Assembly (NCBI RefSeq): GCF_029227915.1
Contig: NC_079875.1
Span: 41,623,201-41,687,200, forward strand
Reading direction: 5' to 3'
DNA from: Hydractinia symbiolongicarpus
Taxonomy: Eukaryota > Cnidaria > Hydrozoa > Anthoathecata > Hydractiniidae
DNA: 64,000 nt
This document shows, one piece after another, positions 47,157 to 59,081 of the stretch. Below the pieces are notes generated by a model. It saw only the letters and a list, made by a program, of their open reading frames with translations, ran no database searches and was not told the DNA's origin. Within the stretch, counting starts at the first letter, position 1, and each line of letters begins with the position of its first letter. A program made the position numbers and the translations under genes.

Positions 47157-50100
47157 GACTATACGGGCCGAGTCCGGGATTTACAGGAAATCGCGGGTTT
47201 TCGTTTACCGGCGATTAAAACTATTTCATTAAGCGTCTCATTAAAAATGACAACATTTTTGAAAACTACAAGTCTCATGCGTTTTAGTGGTGAAAAGATA
47301 ATTTAAAAAATCGTTTTGGAAATGAGTTTACTCCCTGGGTACTTTCTTTGTGTACATTCGACTATACGGGCCAAGCCCGGGATTTACGGGAAATCGCGGG
47401 TTTTCGTTAGCCGGCGATTAAACCACATTCATTAAGCGTCTTAACAAAAATGACAACATTTCTGAAAACTACAAGTCTCATACGTTTTAGTGGTGAAAAA
47501 TGAATTTTAAAAATCGTTCGGGAAATGAGTTTACTCCCTGGGTACTTTCTTTGTATACTTTTGACTAAACGGGCCAAGTCCGGGATTTACAGGAAATCGC
47601 GGGTTTTCGTTTGCCGGCGATTAAAACTCTTTCATTAAGCGTCTGTTTAAAAATGAAACATTTTTAAAAACTACAAGTCTCATTCGTTCTAGTGGTGCAG
47701 AAATAATTTGAAAAATCGTTCGGTAAATCAGTTTACTCCCTGGGTACTTTCTTTAGATACATTCAACTATACGGGCCAAGCCCGGGATTTACGGGAAATC
47801 GCGGGTTTTTGTTTGCCGGCAATTAAACTTCTTTTATTCAGCGTCTCATCAAAAATAAAACACTTTTGAAAACTGCAAGTCTCATGCGTTTTATTGGTGA
47901 CAAAATAATTTAAAAAATGGTTTGGGAAATGAGTTTACTCCCTGGGTACTTTCTTTGTATACTTTTGACAATACGGGTCAAGCCCGGGATTTACGGGCAA
48001 TCGTGGGTTTTCGTTTGCCGGCGATTAAACTTCTTTTATTCAGCGTCTCATCAAAAATGAAAACATTTTTGTAAACTACAAGTCTCATGCGTTTTAGTGG
48101 TGAAAAAATAATTCAAAAAATCGTTCGGGAAATGAGTTTACTCCCTGGGTACTTTCTTTGTATACTTTTGACTATACGGGCCGAGTCCGGGGTTTACGGG
48201 AAATGGCGGGTTTTCGTTTGCTGGCGATTAAACTTCTTTTATTCAGCGTCTCATTAAAAATGACAACATTTTTGAAAACTACAAGTCTCATGCGTTTTAG
48301 TGGTGAAAAGATAATTTAAAAAATCGTTTTGGAAATGAGTTTACTCCCTGGGTACTTTTTTTGTATACATTCGACTATACGGGCCAAGCCCGGGATTTAC
48401 GGGAAATCGCGGGTTTTCGTTAGCCGGCGATTAAACCACATTCATTAAGCGTCTTATCAAAAATGAAAACATTTCTGAAAACTACAAGTCTCATACGTTT
48501 TAGTGGTAAAAAAATAATTTTAAAAATCGTTCGGGAAATGAGTTTACTCCCTGGGTACTTTCTTTGTATACTTTTGACTATACGGGCCGAGTCCGGGATT
48601 TACAGGAAATCGCGGGTTTTCGTTTACCGGCGATTAAAATTATTTCATTAAGCGTCTCATTAAAAATGACAACATTTTTGAAAACTACAAGTCTCATGCG
48701 TTTTAGTGGTGAAAAGATAATTTAAAAAATCGTTTTGGAAATGAGTTTACTCCCTGGGTACTTTCTTTGTATACATTCGACTATACGGGCCAAGCCCGGG
48801 ATTTACGGGAAATCGCGGGTTTTCGTTAGCCGGCGATTAAACCACATTCATTAAGCGTCTCAACAAAAATGAAAACATTTCTGAAAACTACAAGTCTCTT
48901 ACGTTTTAGTGGTGAAAAATGAATTTTAAAAATCGTTCGGGAAATGAGTTTACTCCCTGGGTACTTTCTTTGTATACTTTTGACTATACGGGCCGAGTCC
49001 GGGATTTACAAGAAATCGCGGGTTTTCGTTTGCCGGCGATTAAAACTCTTTCATTAAGCGTCTCTTTAAAAATGAAACATTTTTAAAAACTACAAGTCTC
49101 ATTCGTTCTAGTGGTGCAGAAATAATTTGAAAAATCGTTCGGTAAATCAGTTTACTCCCTGGGTACTTTCTTTAGATACATTCAACTATACGGGCCAAGC
49201 CCGGGATTTACGGGAAATCGCGGGTTTTCGTTTGCAGGCAATTAAACTTCTTTTATTCAGCGTCTCATCAAAAATGAAAACACTTTTGAAAACTGCAAGT
49301 CTCATGCGTTTTATTGGTGACAAAATAATTTAAAAAATCGTTTGGGAAATGAGTTTACTCCCTGGGTACTTTCTTTGTATACTTTTGACAATACGGGTCA
49401 AGCCCGGGATTTACGGGCAATCGTGGGTTTTCGTTTGCCGGCGATTAAACTTCTTTTATTCAGCGTCTCATCAAAAATGAAAACATTTTTGTAAACTACA
49501 AGTCTCATGCGTTTTAGTGGTGAAAAAATAATTCATAAAATCGTTCGGGAAATGAGTTTACTCCCTGGGTACTTTCTTTGTATACTTTTGACTATACGGG
49601 CCGAGTCCGGGGTTTACGGGAAATGGCGGGTTTTCGTTTGCTGGCGATTAAACTTCTTTTATTCAGCGTCTCATTAAAAATGACAACATTTTTGAAAACT
49701 ACAAGTCTCATGCGTTTTAGTGGTGAAAAGATAATTTAAAAAATCGTTTTGGAAATGAGTTTACTCCCTGGGTACTTTTTTTGTATACATTCGACTATAC
49801 GGGCCAAGCCCGGGATTTACGGGAAATCGCGAGTTTTCGTTAGCCGGCGATTAAACCACATTCATTAAGCGTCTTATCAAAAATGAAAACATTTCTGAAA
49901 ACTACAAGTCTCATACGTTTTAGTGGTAAAAAAATAATTTTAAAAATCGTTCGGGAAATGAGTTTACTCCCTGGGTACTTTCTTTGTATACTTTTGACTA
50001 TACGGGCCGAGTCCGGGATTTACAGGAAATCGCGGGTTTTCGTTTACCGGCGATTAAAACTATTTCATTAAGCGTCTCATTAAAAATGACAACATTTTTA

Positions 50101-51009
50101 AAAACTACAAGTCTCATGCGTTTTAGTGGTGAAAAGATAATTTAAAAAATCGTTTTGGAAATGAGTTTACTCCCTGGGTACTTTCTTTGTATACATTCGA
50201 CTATACGGGCCAAGCCCGGGATTTACGGGAAATCGCGGGTTTTCGTTAGCCGGCGATTAAACCACATTCATTAAGCGTCTCAACAAAAATGAAAACATTT
50301 CTGAAAACTACAAGTCTCTTACGTTTTAGTGGTGAAAAATGAATTTTAAAAATCGTTCGGGAAATGAGTTTACTCCCTGGGTACTTTCTTTGTATACTTT
50401 TGACTATACGGGCCGAGTCCGGGATTTACAAGAAATCGCGGGTTTTCGTTTGCCGGCGATTAAAACTCTTTCATTAAGCGTCTCTTTAAAAATGAAACAT
50501 TTTTAAAAACTACAAGTCTCATTCGTTCTAGTGGTGCAGAAATAATTTGAAAAATCGTTCGGTAAATCAGTTTACTCCCTGGGTACTTTCTTTAGATACA
50601 TTCAACTATACGGGCCAAGCCCGGGATTTACGGGAAATCGCGGGTTTTCGTTTGCAGGCAATTAAACTTCTTTTATTCAGCGTCTCATCAAAAATGAAAA
50701 CACTTTTGAAAACTGCAAGTCTCATGCGTTTTATTGGTGACAAAATAATTTAAAAAATCGTTTGGGAAATGAGTTTACTCCCTGGGTACTTTCTTTGTAT
50801 ACTTTTGACAATACGGGTCAAGCCCGGGATTTACGGGCAATCGTGGGTTTTCGTTTGCCGGCGATTAAACTTCTTTTATTCAGCGTCTCATCAAAAATGA
50901 AAACATTTTTGTAAACTACAAGTCTCATGCGTTTTAGTGGTGAAAAAATAATTCAAAAAATCGTTCGGGAAATGAGTTTACTCCCTGGGTACTTTCTTTG
51001 TATACATTC

Positions 51010-52023
51010 GACTATACGAGCCAAGCCCGGGATTTACGGGAAATCGCGGGTTTTCTTTTGTCGGCGATTAAACCTCTTTCATTAAGCGTCTCATTAAAAA
51101 TGAAAACATTTTTGAAAACTACAAGTCTCATTCGTTATAGTGGTGCAGAAATAATTTGAAAAATCGTTCGGGAAATCAGTTTACTCCCTGGGTACTTTCT
51201 TTAGATACTTTCAACTATACGGGCCAAGCCCGGAATTTACGGGAAATCGCGGGTTTTCGTTTGCCGGCGATTAAACTTCTTTTATTCAGCGTCTCATCAA
51301 AAATGAAAACACTTTTGAAAACTACAAGTCTCATGCGTTTTTGTGCTGACAAAATAATTTAAAAAATCGTTTGGGAAATGAGTTTACTCCCTGGGTACTT
51401 TCTTTGTATACTTTTGACAATACGGGTCAAGCCCGGGATTTACGGGAAATCGTGGGTTTTCGTTTGCCGGCGATTAAACTTCTTTTATACAGTGTCTCAT
51501 CAAAAATGAAAACATTTTTGTAAACTACAAGTGGCATGCGTTTTAGTAGTGAAAAAATAATTCAAAAAATCGTTCGTGAAATGAGTTTACTCCCTGGGTA
51601 CTTTCTTTGTATACATTCGACTATACGAGCCAAGCCCGGGATATACGGGAAATCGCGGGTTTTCTTTTGTCGGCGATTAAAGCTCTTTCATTAAGCGTCT
51701 CATTAAAAATGAAAACATTTTTGAAAACTACAAGTCTCATTCGTTCTAGTGGTGCAGAAATAATTTGAAAAATCGTTCGGAAAATCAGTTTACTCCCTGG
51801 GTACTTTCTTTAGATACATTCAACTATACGGGCCAAGCCCGGGATTTACGGGAAATCGCGGGTTTTCGTTTGCCGCGATTAAACTTCTTTTATTCAGCGT
51901 CTCATCAAAAATGAAAACACTTTTGAAAACTACAAGTCTCATGCGTTTTAGTGGTGACAAAATAATTTAAAAAATCGTTTGGGAAATGAGTTTACTCCCT
52001 GGGTGCTTTCTTTGTATACTTTT
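51010..52023 (+). repeat. Five-monomer segment E/B-Cx-D-E-C, end of domain 4
   Basis: Starts at 51010, 51213, 51416, 51619 and 51822. The last C lacks one G (TTTGCCGCGATTAAAC), making it 202 bp. That single base explains the change of offset from 11,724 to 11,725 in the long-range match with 61.3-64.0 kb. Confidence 0.8.
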
Positions 52024-52226
52024 GACAATACGGGACAAGCCTGGGATTTACGGGAAATCGTTGGTTTTCGTTTGCCGGCGATTAAACTTCTTTTATTCAG
52101 CGTCTCATCAAAAATGAAAACATTTTTGAAAACTACAAGTCTTATGCGTTTCAGTGGTGAAAAAATAATTTAAAAAATCGTTCTGGAAATGAGTTTACTC
52201 ACAGGATACTTTCTTTGTATACATTC
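52024..52226 (+). repeat. class L monomer, type copy
   Basis: Diagnostic bases are ACGGGACAAGCCTGGG, AATCGTTGGTTTTCG and TCTTATGCGTTTCAGTGG. A close relative, L2 (52227), keeps AATCGTTGG but starts GACTATACGGGCC with CCCGTGATT. L and L2 mark domain 5 and the 20.8-23.0 kb stretch, and reappear at 63749. Confidence 0.8.
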
Positions 52227-54459
52227 GACTATACGGGCCAAGCCCGTGATTTACGGGAAATCGTTGGTTTTCGTTTGCCGGCGATTAAACTTCTTTTATT
52301 CAGCGTCTCATCAAAAATGAAAACATTTTTGAAAACTACAAGTCTTATGCGTTTCAGTGGTGAAAAAAAAATTTAAAAAATCGTTCTGGAAATGAGTTTA
52401 CTCACAGGGTACTTTCTTTGTATACATTCGACTATACGGGCCAAGACCGTGATTTACGGGAAATTGCGGGTTTTCATTTGCCGGCGATTAAACCCCTTTC
52501 ATTAAGCGTCTCATCAAAAATGAAAACATTTTTGAAAACTAAAAGTCTCATCCGTTTTAGTGAAGAGAAAATAATTCAAAAAATCGTTCGAGAAATGAGT
52601 TTACTCCCTGGGTACTTTCTATGTATACATTCGACTATAGGAGCCAAGCCCGGGATTTACGGGAAATCGCGGGTTTTCGTTTGTTGGCGATTAAACCTCT
52701 TTCATTAAGTGTGTCATTAAAAATGAAAACATTTTTGAAAAGTACAAGTCTTATGCGTTTTAGTGGTGAAAAAATAATTTAAAAAATCGTTCTGGAAATG
52801 AGTTTACTCACAGGGTACTTTCTTTGTATACATTCGACTATACGGGCCAAGCCCGTGATTTACGGGAAATCGCGGGTTTTCATTTGCCGGCGATTAAACC
52901 CCTTTCATTAAGCGTCTCATCAAAAATGAAAACATTTTTGAAAACTGCAAGTCTCATGCGTTATAGTGGAGAGAAAATAATTCAAAAAATCGTTCGGGAA
53001 ATGAGTTTACTCACAGGGTACTTTCTTTGTATACTTTTGACTATACGGGCCGAGTCCGGGGTTTACGGGAAATGGCGGGTTTTCGTTTGCTGGCGATTAA
53101 ACTTCTTTTATTCAGCGTCTCATCAAAAATGACAACATTTTTGAAAACTACAAGTCTCATGCGTTTTAGTGGTGAAAAGATAATTTAAAAAATCGTTTTG
53201 GAAATGAGTTTACTCCCTGGGTACTTTCTTTGTATACATTCGACTATACGGGCCAAGCCCGGGATTTACGGGAAATCGCGGGTTTTCGTTTGCCGGCGAT
53301 TAAACAACATTCATTAAGCGTCTCATCAAAAATGAAAACATTTCTGGAAACTACAAGTCTCATACGTTTTAGTGGTGAAAAAATAATTTTAAAAATCGTT
53401 CGGGAAATGAGTTTACTCCCTGGGTACTTTCTTTGTAGACTTTTGACTATACGAGCCCAGTCGGGGATTCACGGGAAATCGCGGGTTTTCGTTTGCCGGC
53501 GATTAAACTTCTTTTATTCAGCGTCTCATCAAAAATGAAAACACTTTTGAAAACTACAAGTCTCGTGCGTTTTAGTGGTGACAAAATAATTTAAAAAATC
53601 GTTTGGGAAATGAGTTTACTCCCTGGGTGCTTTCTTTGTATACTTTTGACAATACGGGACAAGCCTGGGATTTACGGGAAATCGTTGGTTTTCGTTTGCC
53701 GGCGATTAAACTTCTTTTATTCAGCGTCTCATCAAAAATGAAAACATTTTTGAAAACTACAAGTCTTATGCGTTTCAGTGGTGAAAAAATAATTTAAAAA
53801 ATCGTTCTGGAAATGAGTTTACTCACAGGGTACTTTCTTTGTATACATTCGACTATACGGGCCAAGCCCGTGATTTACGGGAAATCGTTGGTTTTCGTTT
53901 GCCGGCGATTAAACTTCTTTTATTCAGCGTCTCATCAAAAATGAAAACATTTTTGAAAACTACAAGTCTTATGCGTTTCGGTGGTGAAAAAATAATTTAA
54001 AAAATCGTTCTGGAAATGAGTTTACTCACAGGGTACTTTCTATGTATACATTCGACTATACGAGCCAAGCCCGGGATTTACGGGAAATCGCCGGTTTTCG
54101 TTTGTTGGCGATTAAACCTCTTTCAATAAGTGTCTCATCAAAAATGAAAACATTTTTGAAAACTGCAAGTCTCATGCGTTATAGTGGAGAGAAAATAATT
54201 CAAAAAATCGTTCGGGAAATGAGTTTACTCACAGGGTACTTTCTTTGTATACTTTTGACTATACGGGCCGAGTCCGGGGTTTACGGGAAATGGCGGGTTT
54301 TCGTTTGCTGGCGATTAAACTTTATTTATTCAGCGTCTCATCAAAAATGACAACATTTTTGAAAACTACAAGTCTCATGCGTTTTAGTGGTGAAAAGATA
54401 ATTTAAAAAATCGTTTTGGAAATGAGTTTACTCCCTGGGTACTTTCTTTGTATACATTG
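52024..54459 (+). repeat. 8-mer HOR (1624 bp) and four-monomer copy (domain 5)
   Basis: Unit 52024-53647 reads L-L2-G2-H-G-F-A-C-like. The partial copy from 53648 reads L-L2-H/G-F. GACAATACGGGACAAG marks both L monomers. The unit corresponds to 21459-23082 of the first round. Confidence 0.85.
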
Positions 54460-56466
54460 GACTATACGGGCCAAGCCCGGGATTTACGGGAAATCGCGGG
54501 TTTTCGTTAGCCGGCGATTAAACCACATTCATTAAGCGTCTCATCAAAAATGAAAACATTTTTGAAAACTACAAGTCTCATGCGTTTTAGTGGTGAAAAG
54601 ATAATTTAAAAAATCGTTTTGGAAATGAGTTTACTCCCTGGGTACTTTCTTTGTATACATTCGACTATACGGGCCAAGCGTTTTCGTTAGCCGGCAATTA
54701 AACCACATTCATTAAGCGTCTCATCAAAAATGAAAACATTTCTGAAAACTACAACTCTCATACGTTTTAGTGGTGAAAAAATAATTTTGAAAATCGTTCG
54801 GGAAATGAGTTTACTCCCTGAGTACTTTCTTCGTATACTTTTGACTATACGGGCCGAGTCCGGCATTTACAGGAAATCGCGGGTTTTCGTTTGCCGGCGA
54901 TTAAACTTCTTTTATACAGTGTCTCATCAAAAATGAAAACATTTTTGTAAACTACAAGTGGCATGCCTTTTAGTAGTGAAAAAATAATTCAAAAAATCGT
55001 TCGGGAAATGAGTTTACTCCCTGAGTACTTTCTTCGTATACTTTTGACTATACGGGCCGAGTCCGGCATTTACAGGAAATCGCTGGTTTTCGTTTGCCGG
55101 CGATTAAAACTCTTTCATTAAGCGTCTCATTAAAAATGAAAACATTTTTGTAAACTACAAGTCTCATGCGTTTTAGTGGTGAAAAAATAATTCAAAAAAT
55201 CGTTCGGGAAATGAGTTTACTCCCTGGGTACTTTCTTTGTATACATTCGACTATACGAGCCAAGCCCGGGATATACGGGAAATCGCGGGTTTTCTTTTGT
55301 CGGCGATTAAACCTCTTTCATTAAGCGTCTCATTAAAAATGAAAACATTTTTGAAAACTACAAGTCTCATTCGTTATAGTGGTGCAGAAATAATTTGAAA
55401 AATCGTTCGGGAAATCAGTTTACTCCCTGGGTACTTTCTTTAGATACATTCAACTATACGGGCCAAGCCCGGGATTTACGGGAAATCGCGGGTTTTCGTT
55501 TGCCGGCGATTAAACTTCTTTTATTCAGCGTCTCATCAAAAATGAAAACACTTTTGAAAACTACAAGTCTCATGCGTTTTTGTGCTGACAAAATAATTTA
55601 AAAAATCGTTTGGGAAATGAGTTTACTCCCTGGGTACTTTCTTTGTATACTTTTGACAATACGGGTCAAGCCCGGGATTTACGGGAAATCGTGGGTTTTC
55701 GTTTGCCGGCGATTAAACTTCTTTTATTCAGCGTCTCATCAAAAATGAAAACACTTTTGAAAACTACAAGTCTCATGCGTTTTTGTGCTGACAAAATAAT
55801 TTAAAAAATCGTTTGGGAAATGAGTTTACTCCCTGGGTACTTTCTTTGTATACTTTTGACAATACGGGTCAAGCCCGGGATTTACGGGAAATCGTGGGTT
55901 TTCGTTTGCCGGCGATTAAACTTCTTTTATACAGTGTCTCATCAAAAATGAAAACATTTTTGTAAACTACAAGTGGCATGCCTTTTAGTAGTGAAAAAAT
56001 AATTCAAAAAATCGTTCGGGAAATGAGTTTACTCCTTGGGTACTTTCTTTGTATACATTCGACTATACGAGCCAAGCCCGGGATATACGGGAAATCGCGG
56101 GTTTTCTTTTGTCGGCGATTAAAGCTCTTTCATTAAGCGTCTCATTAAAAATGAAAACATTTTTGAAAACTACAAGTCTCATTCGTTCTAGTGGTGCAGA
56201 AATAATTTGAAAAATCGTTCGGAAAATCAGTTTACTCCCTGGGTACTTTCTTTAGATACATTCAACTATACGGGCCAAGCCCGGGATTTACGGGAAATCG
56301 CGGGATTTCGTTTGCCGGCGATTAAACTTCTTTTATTCAGCGTCTCATCAAAAATGAAAACACTTTTGAAAACTACAAGTCCCATGCGTTTTAGTGGTGA
56401 CAAAATAATTTAAAAAATCGTTTGGGAAATGAGTTTACTCCCTGGGTGCTTTCTTTGTATACATTG
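54460..56466 (+). repeat. 2007-bp 10-mer HOR copy 1 (domain 1 third round)
   Basis: Monomers start at 54460 A/J, 54663 Adel (180 bp), 54843 B/D, 55046 B/D, 55249 E/B, 55452 Cx, 55655 D/Cx, 55858 D, 56061 E and 56264 C. The length is 10 x 203 minus 23. The rare ACATTGGACTATACGG at the start and GCATGCCTTTTAG at two internal places are private markers. Confidence 0.9.
54663..54842 (+). repeat. 180-bp Adel monomer 6
   Basis: Common deletion with junction 54679|54680 and private GCCGGCAATTAAACC and ACAACTCTCATACG. It is the second monomer of the 2007-bp unit. Confidence 0.9.
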
Positions 56467-58473
56467 GACTATACGGGCCAAGCCCGGGATTTACGGGAAA
56501 TCGCGGGTTTTCGTTAGCCGGCGATTAAACCACATTCATTAAGCGTCTCATCAAAAATGAAAACATTTTTGAAAACTACAAGTCTCATGCGTTTTAGTGG
56601 TGAAAAGATAATTTAAAAAATCGTTTTGGAAATGAGTTTACTCCCTGGGTACTTTCTTTGTATACATTCGACTATACGGGCCAAGCGTTTTCGTTAGCCG
56701 GCAATTAAACCACATTCATTAAGCGTCTCATCAAAAATGAAAACATTTCTGAAAACTACAACTCTCATACGTTTTAGTGGTGAAAAAATAATTTTGAAAA
56801 TCGTTCGGGAAATGAGTTTACTCCCTGAGTACTTTCTTCGTATACTTTTGACTATACGGGCCGAGTCCGGCATTTACAGGAAATCGCGGGTTTTCGTTTG
56901 CCGGCGATTAAACTTCTTTTATACAGTGTCTCATCAAAAATGAAAACATTTTTGTAAACTACAAGTGGCATGCCTTTTAGTAGTGAAAAAATAATTCAAA
57001 AAATCGTTCGGGAAATGAGTTTACTCCCTGAGTACTTTCTTCGTATACTTTTGACTATACGGGCCGAGTCCGGCATTTACAGGAAATCGCTGGTTTTCGT
57101 TTGCCGGCGATTAAAACTCTTTCATTAAGCGTCTCATTAAAAATGAAAACATTTTTGTAAACTACAAGTCTCATGCGTTTTAGTGGTGAAAAAATAATTC
57201 AAAAAATCGTTCGGGAAATGAGTTTACTCCCTGGGTACTTTCTTTGTATACATTCGACTATACGAGCCAAGCCCGGGATATACGGGAAATCGCGGGTTTT
57301 CTTTTGTCGGCGATTAAACCTCTTTCATTAAGCGTCTCATTAAAAATGAAAACATTTTTGAAAACTACAAGTCTCATTCGTTATAGTGGTGCAGAAATAA
57401 TTTGAAAAATCGTTCGGGAAATCAGTTTACTCCCTGGGTACTTTCTTTAGATACATTCAACTATACGGGCCAAGCCCGGGATTTACGGGAAATCGCGGGT
57501 TTTCGTTTGCCGGCGATTAAACTTCTTTTATTCAGCGTCTCATCAAAAATGAAAACACTTTTGAAAACTACAAGTCTCATGCGTTTTTGTGCTGACAAAA
57601 TAATTTAAAAAATCGTTTGGGAAATGAGTTTACTCCCTGGGTACTTTCTTTGTATACTTTTGACAATACGGGTCAAGCCCGGGATTTACGGGAAATCGTG
57701 GGTTTTCGTTTGCCGGCGATTAAACTTCTTTTATTCAGCGTCTCATCAAAAATGAAAACACTTTTGAAAACTACAAGTCTCATGCGTTTTTGTGCTGACA
57801 AAATAATTTAAAAAATCGTTTGGGAAATGAGTTTACTCCCTGGGTACTTTCTTTGTATACTTTTGACAATACGGGTCAAGCCCGGGATTTACGGGAAATC
57901 GTGGGTTTTCGTTTGCCGGCGATTAAACTTCTTTTATACAGTGTCTCATCAAAAATGAAAACATTTTTGTAAACTACAAGTGGCATGCCTTTTAGTAGTG
58001 AAAAAATAATTCAAAAAATCGTTCGGGAAATGAGTTTACTCCTTGGGTACTTTCTTTGTATACATTCGACTATACGAGCCAAGCCCGGGATATACGGGAA
58101 ATCGCGGGTTTTCTTTTGTCGGCGATTAAAGCTCTTTCATTAAGCGTCTCATTAAAAATGAAAACATTTTTGAAAACTACAAGTCTCATTCGTTCTAGTG
58201 GTGCAGAAATAATTTGAAAAATCGTTCGGAAAATCAGTTTACTCCCTGGGTACTTTCTTTAGATACATTCAACTATACGGGCCAAGCCCGGGATTTACGG
58301 GAAATCGCGGGATTTCGTTTGCCGGCGATTAAACTTCTTTTATTCAGCGTCTCATCAAAAATGAAAACACTTTTGAAAACTACAAGTCCCATGCGTTTTA
58401 GTGGTGACAAAATAATTTAAAAAATCGTTTGGGAAATGAGTTTACTCCCTGGGTGCTTTCTTTGTATACTTTT
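56467..58473 (+). repeat. 2007-bp 10-mer HOR copy 2
   Basis: Same ten monomers as 54460-56466. I noticed no substitution between the two copies when reading them in parallel. Copy 1 leads into ACATTGGACTATAC and copy 2 into CTTTTGACAATAC (L). This pair is the youngest exchange event in the window, if not an assembly duplication. Confidence 0.9.
56670..56849 (+). repeat. 180-bp Adel monomer 7
   Basis: Copy of the monomer at 54663 in the second 2007-bp unit, junction 56686|56687, with the same private bases. Confidence 0.9.
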
Positions 58474-59081
58474 GACAATACGGGACAAGCCTGGGATTTA
58501 CGGGAAATCGTTGGTTTTCGTTTGCCGGCGATTAAACTTCTTTTATTCAGCGTCTCATCAAAAATGAAAACATTTTTGAAAACTACAAGTCTTATGCGTT
58601 TCAGTGGTGAAAAAATAATTTAAAAAATCGTTCTGGAAATGAGTTTACTCACAGGGTACTTTCTTTGTATACATTCGACTATACGGGCCAAACCCGTGAT
58701 TTACGGGAAATTGCGGGTTTTCATTTGCCGGCGATTAAACCCCTTTCATTAAGCGTCTCATCAAAAATGAAAACATTTTTGAAAACTAAAAGTCTCATCC
58801 GTTTTAGTGAAGAGAAAATAATTCAAAAAATCGTTCGAGAAATGAGTTTACTCCTGGGTACTTTCTATGTATACATTCGACTATAGGAGCCAAGCCCGGG
58901 ATTTACGCGAAATCGCGGGTTTTCGTTTGTTGGCGATTAAACCTCTTTCATTAAGTGTCTCATTAAAAATGAAAACATTTTTGAAAAGTACAAGTCTTAT
59001 GCGTTTTAGTGGTGAAAAAATAACTTAAAAAATCGTTCTGGAAATGAGTTTACTCACAGGGTACTTTCTTTGTATACATTC
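58474..59081 (+). repeat. L-G2-H trimer (domain 5 type)
   Basis: Monomers start at 58474, 58677 and 58879. G2 lost one base (TTACTCCTGGG). H carries TTTACGCGAAATCG and ATAACTTAAAAAATCG; the latter recurs only at about 61,040. It connects the 2007-bp block directly to G-F and then to domain 4 classes, without K or Ak monomers between. Confidence 0.8.

Larger units (their letters stand above)
45941..51009 (+). repeat. 7-mer HOR, three copies plus four monomers (domain 4)
   Basis: Units 45941-47359, 47360-48778 and 48779-50198 all read An-B-C-D-F-At-J. A four-monomer partial copy (An-B-C-D) follows to 51009. The first two are 1419 bp because C lost an A (AAAAATAAAACAC) and share GTCTGTTTAAAAATG and CTAAACGGGCC. 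The third and the partial copy share CTCTTACG, TTTACAAGAAATCG and TTTGCAGGCAATT. The copies therefore fall into two related pairs, showing successive duplications. Confidence 0.9.
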
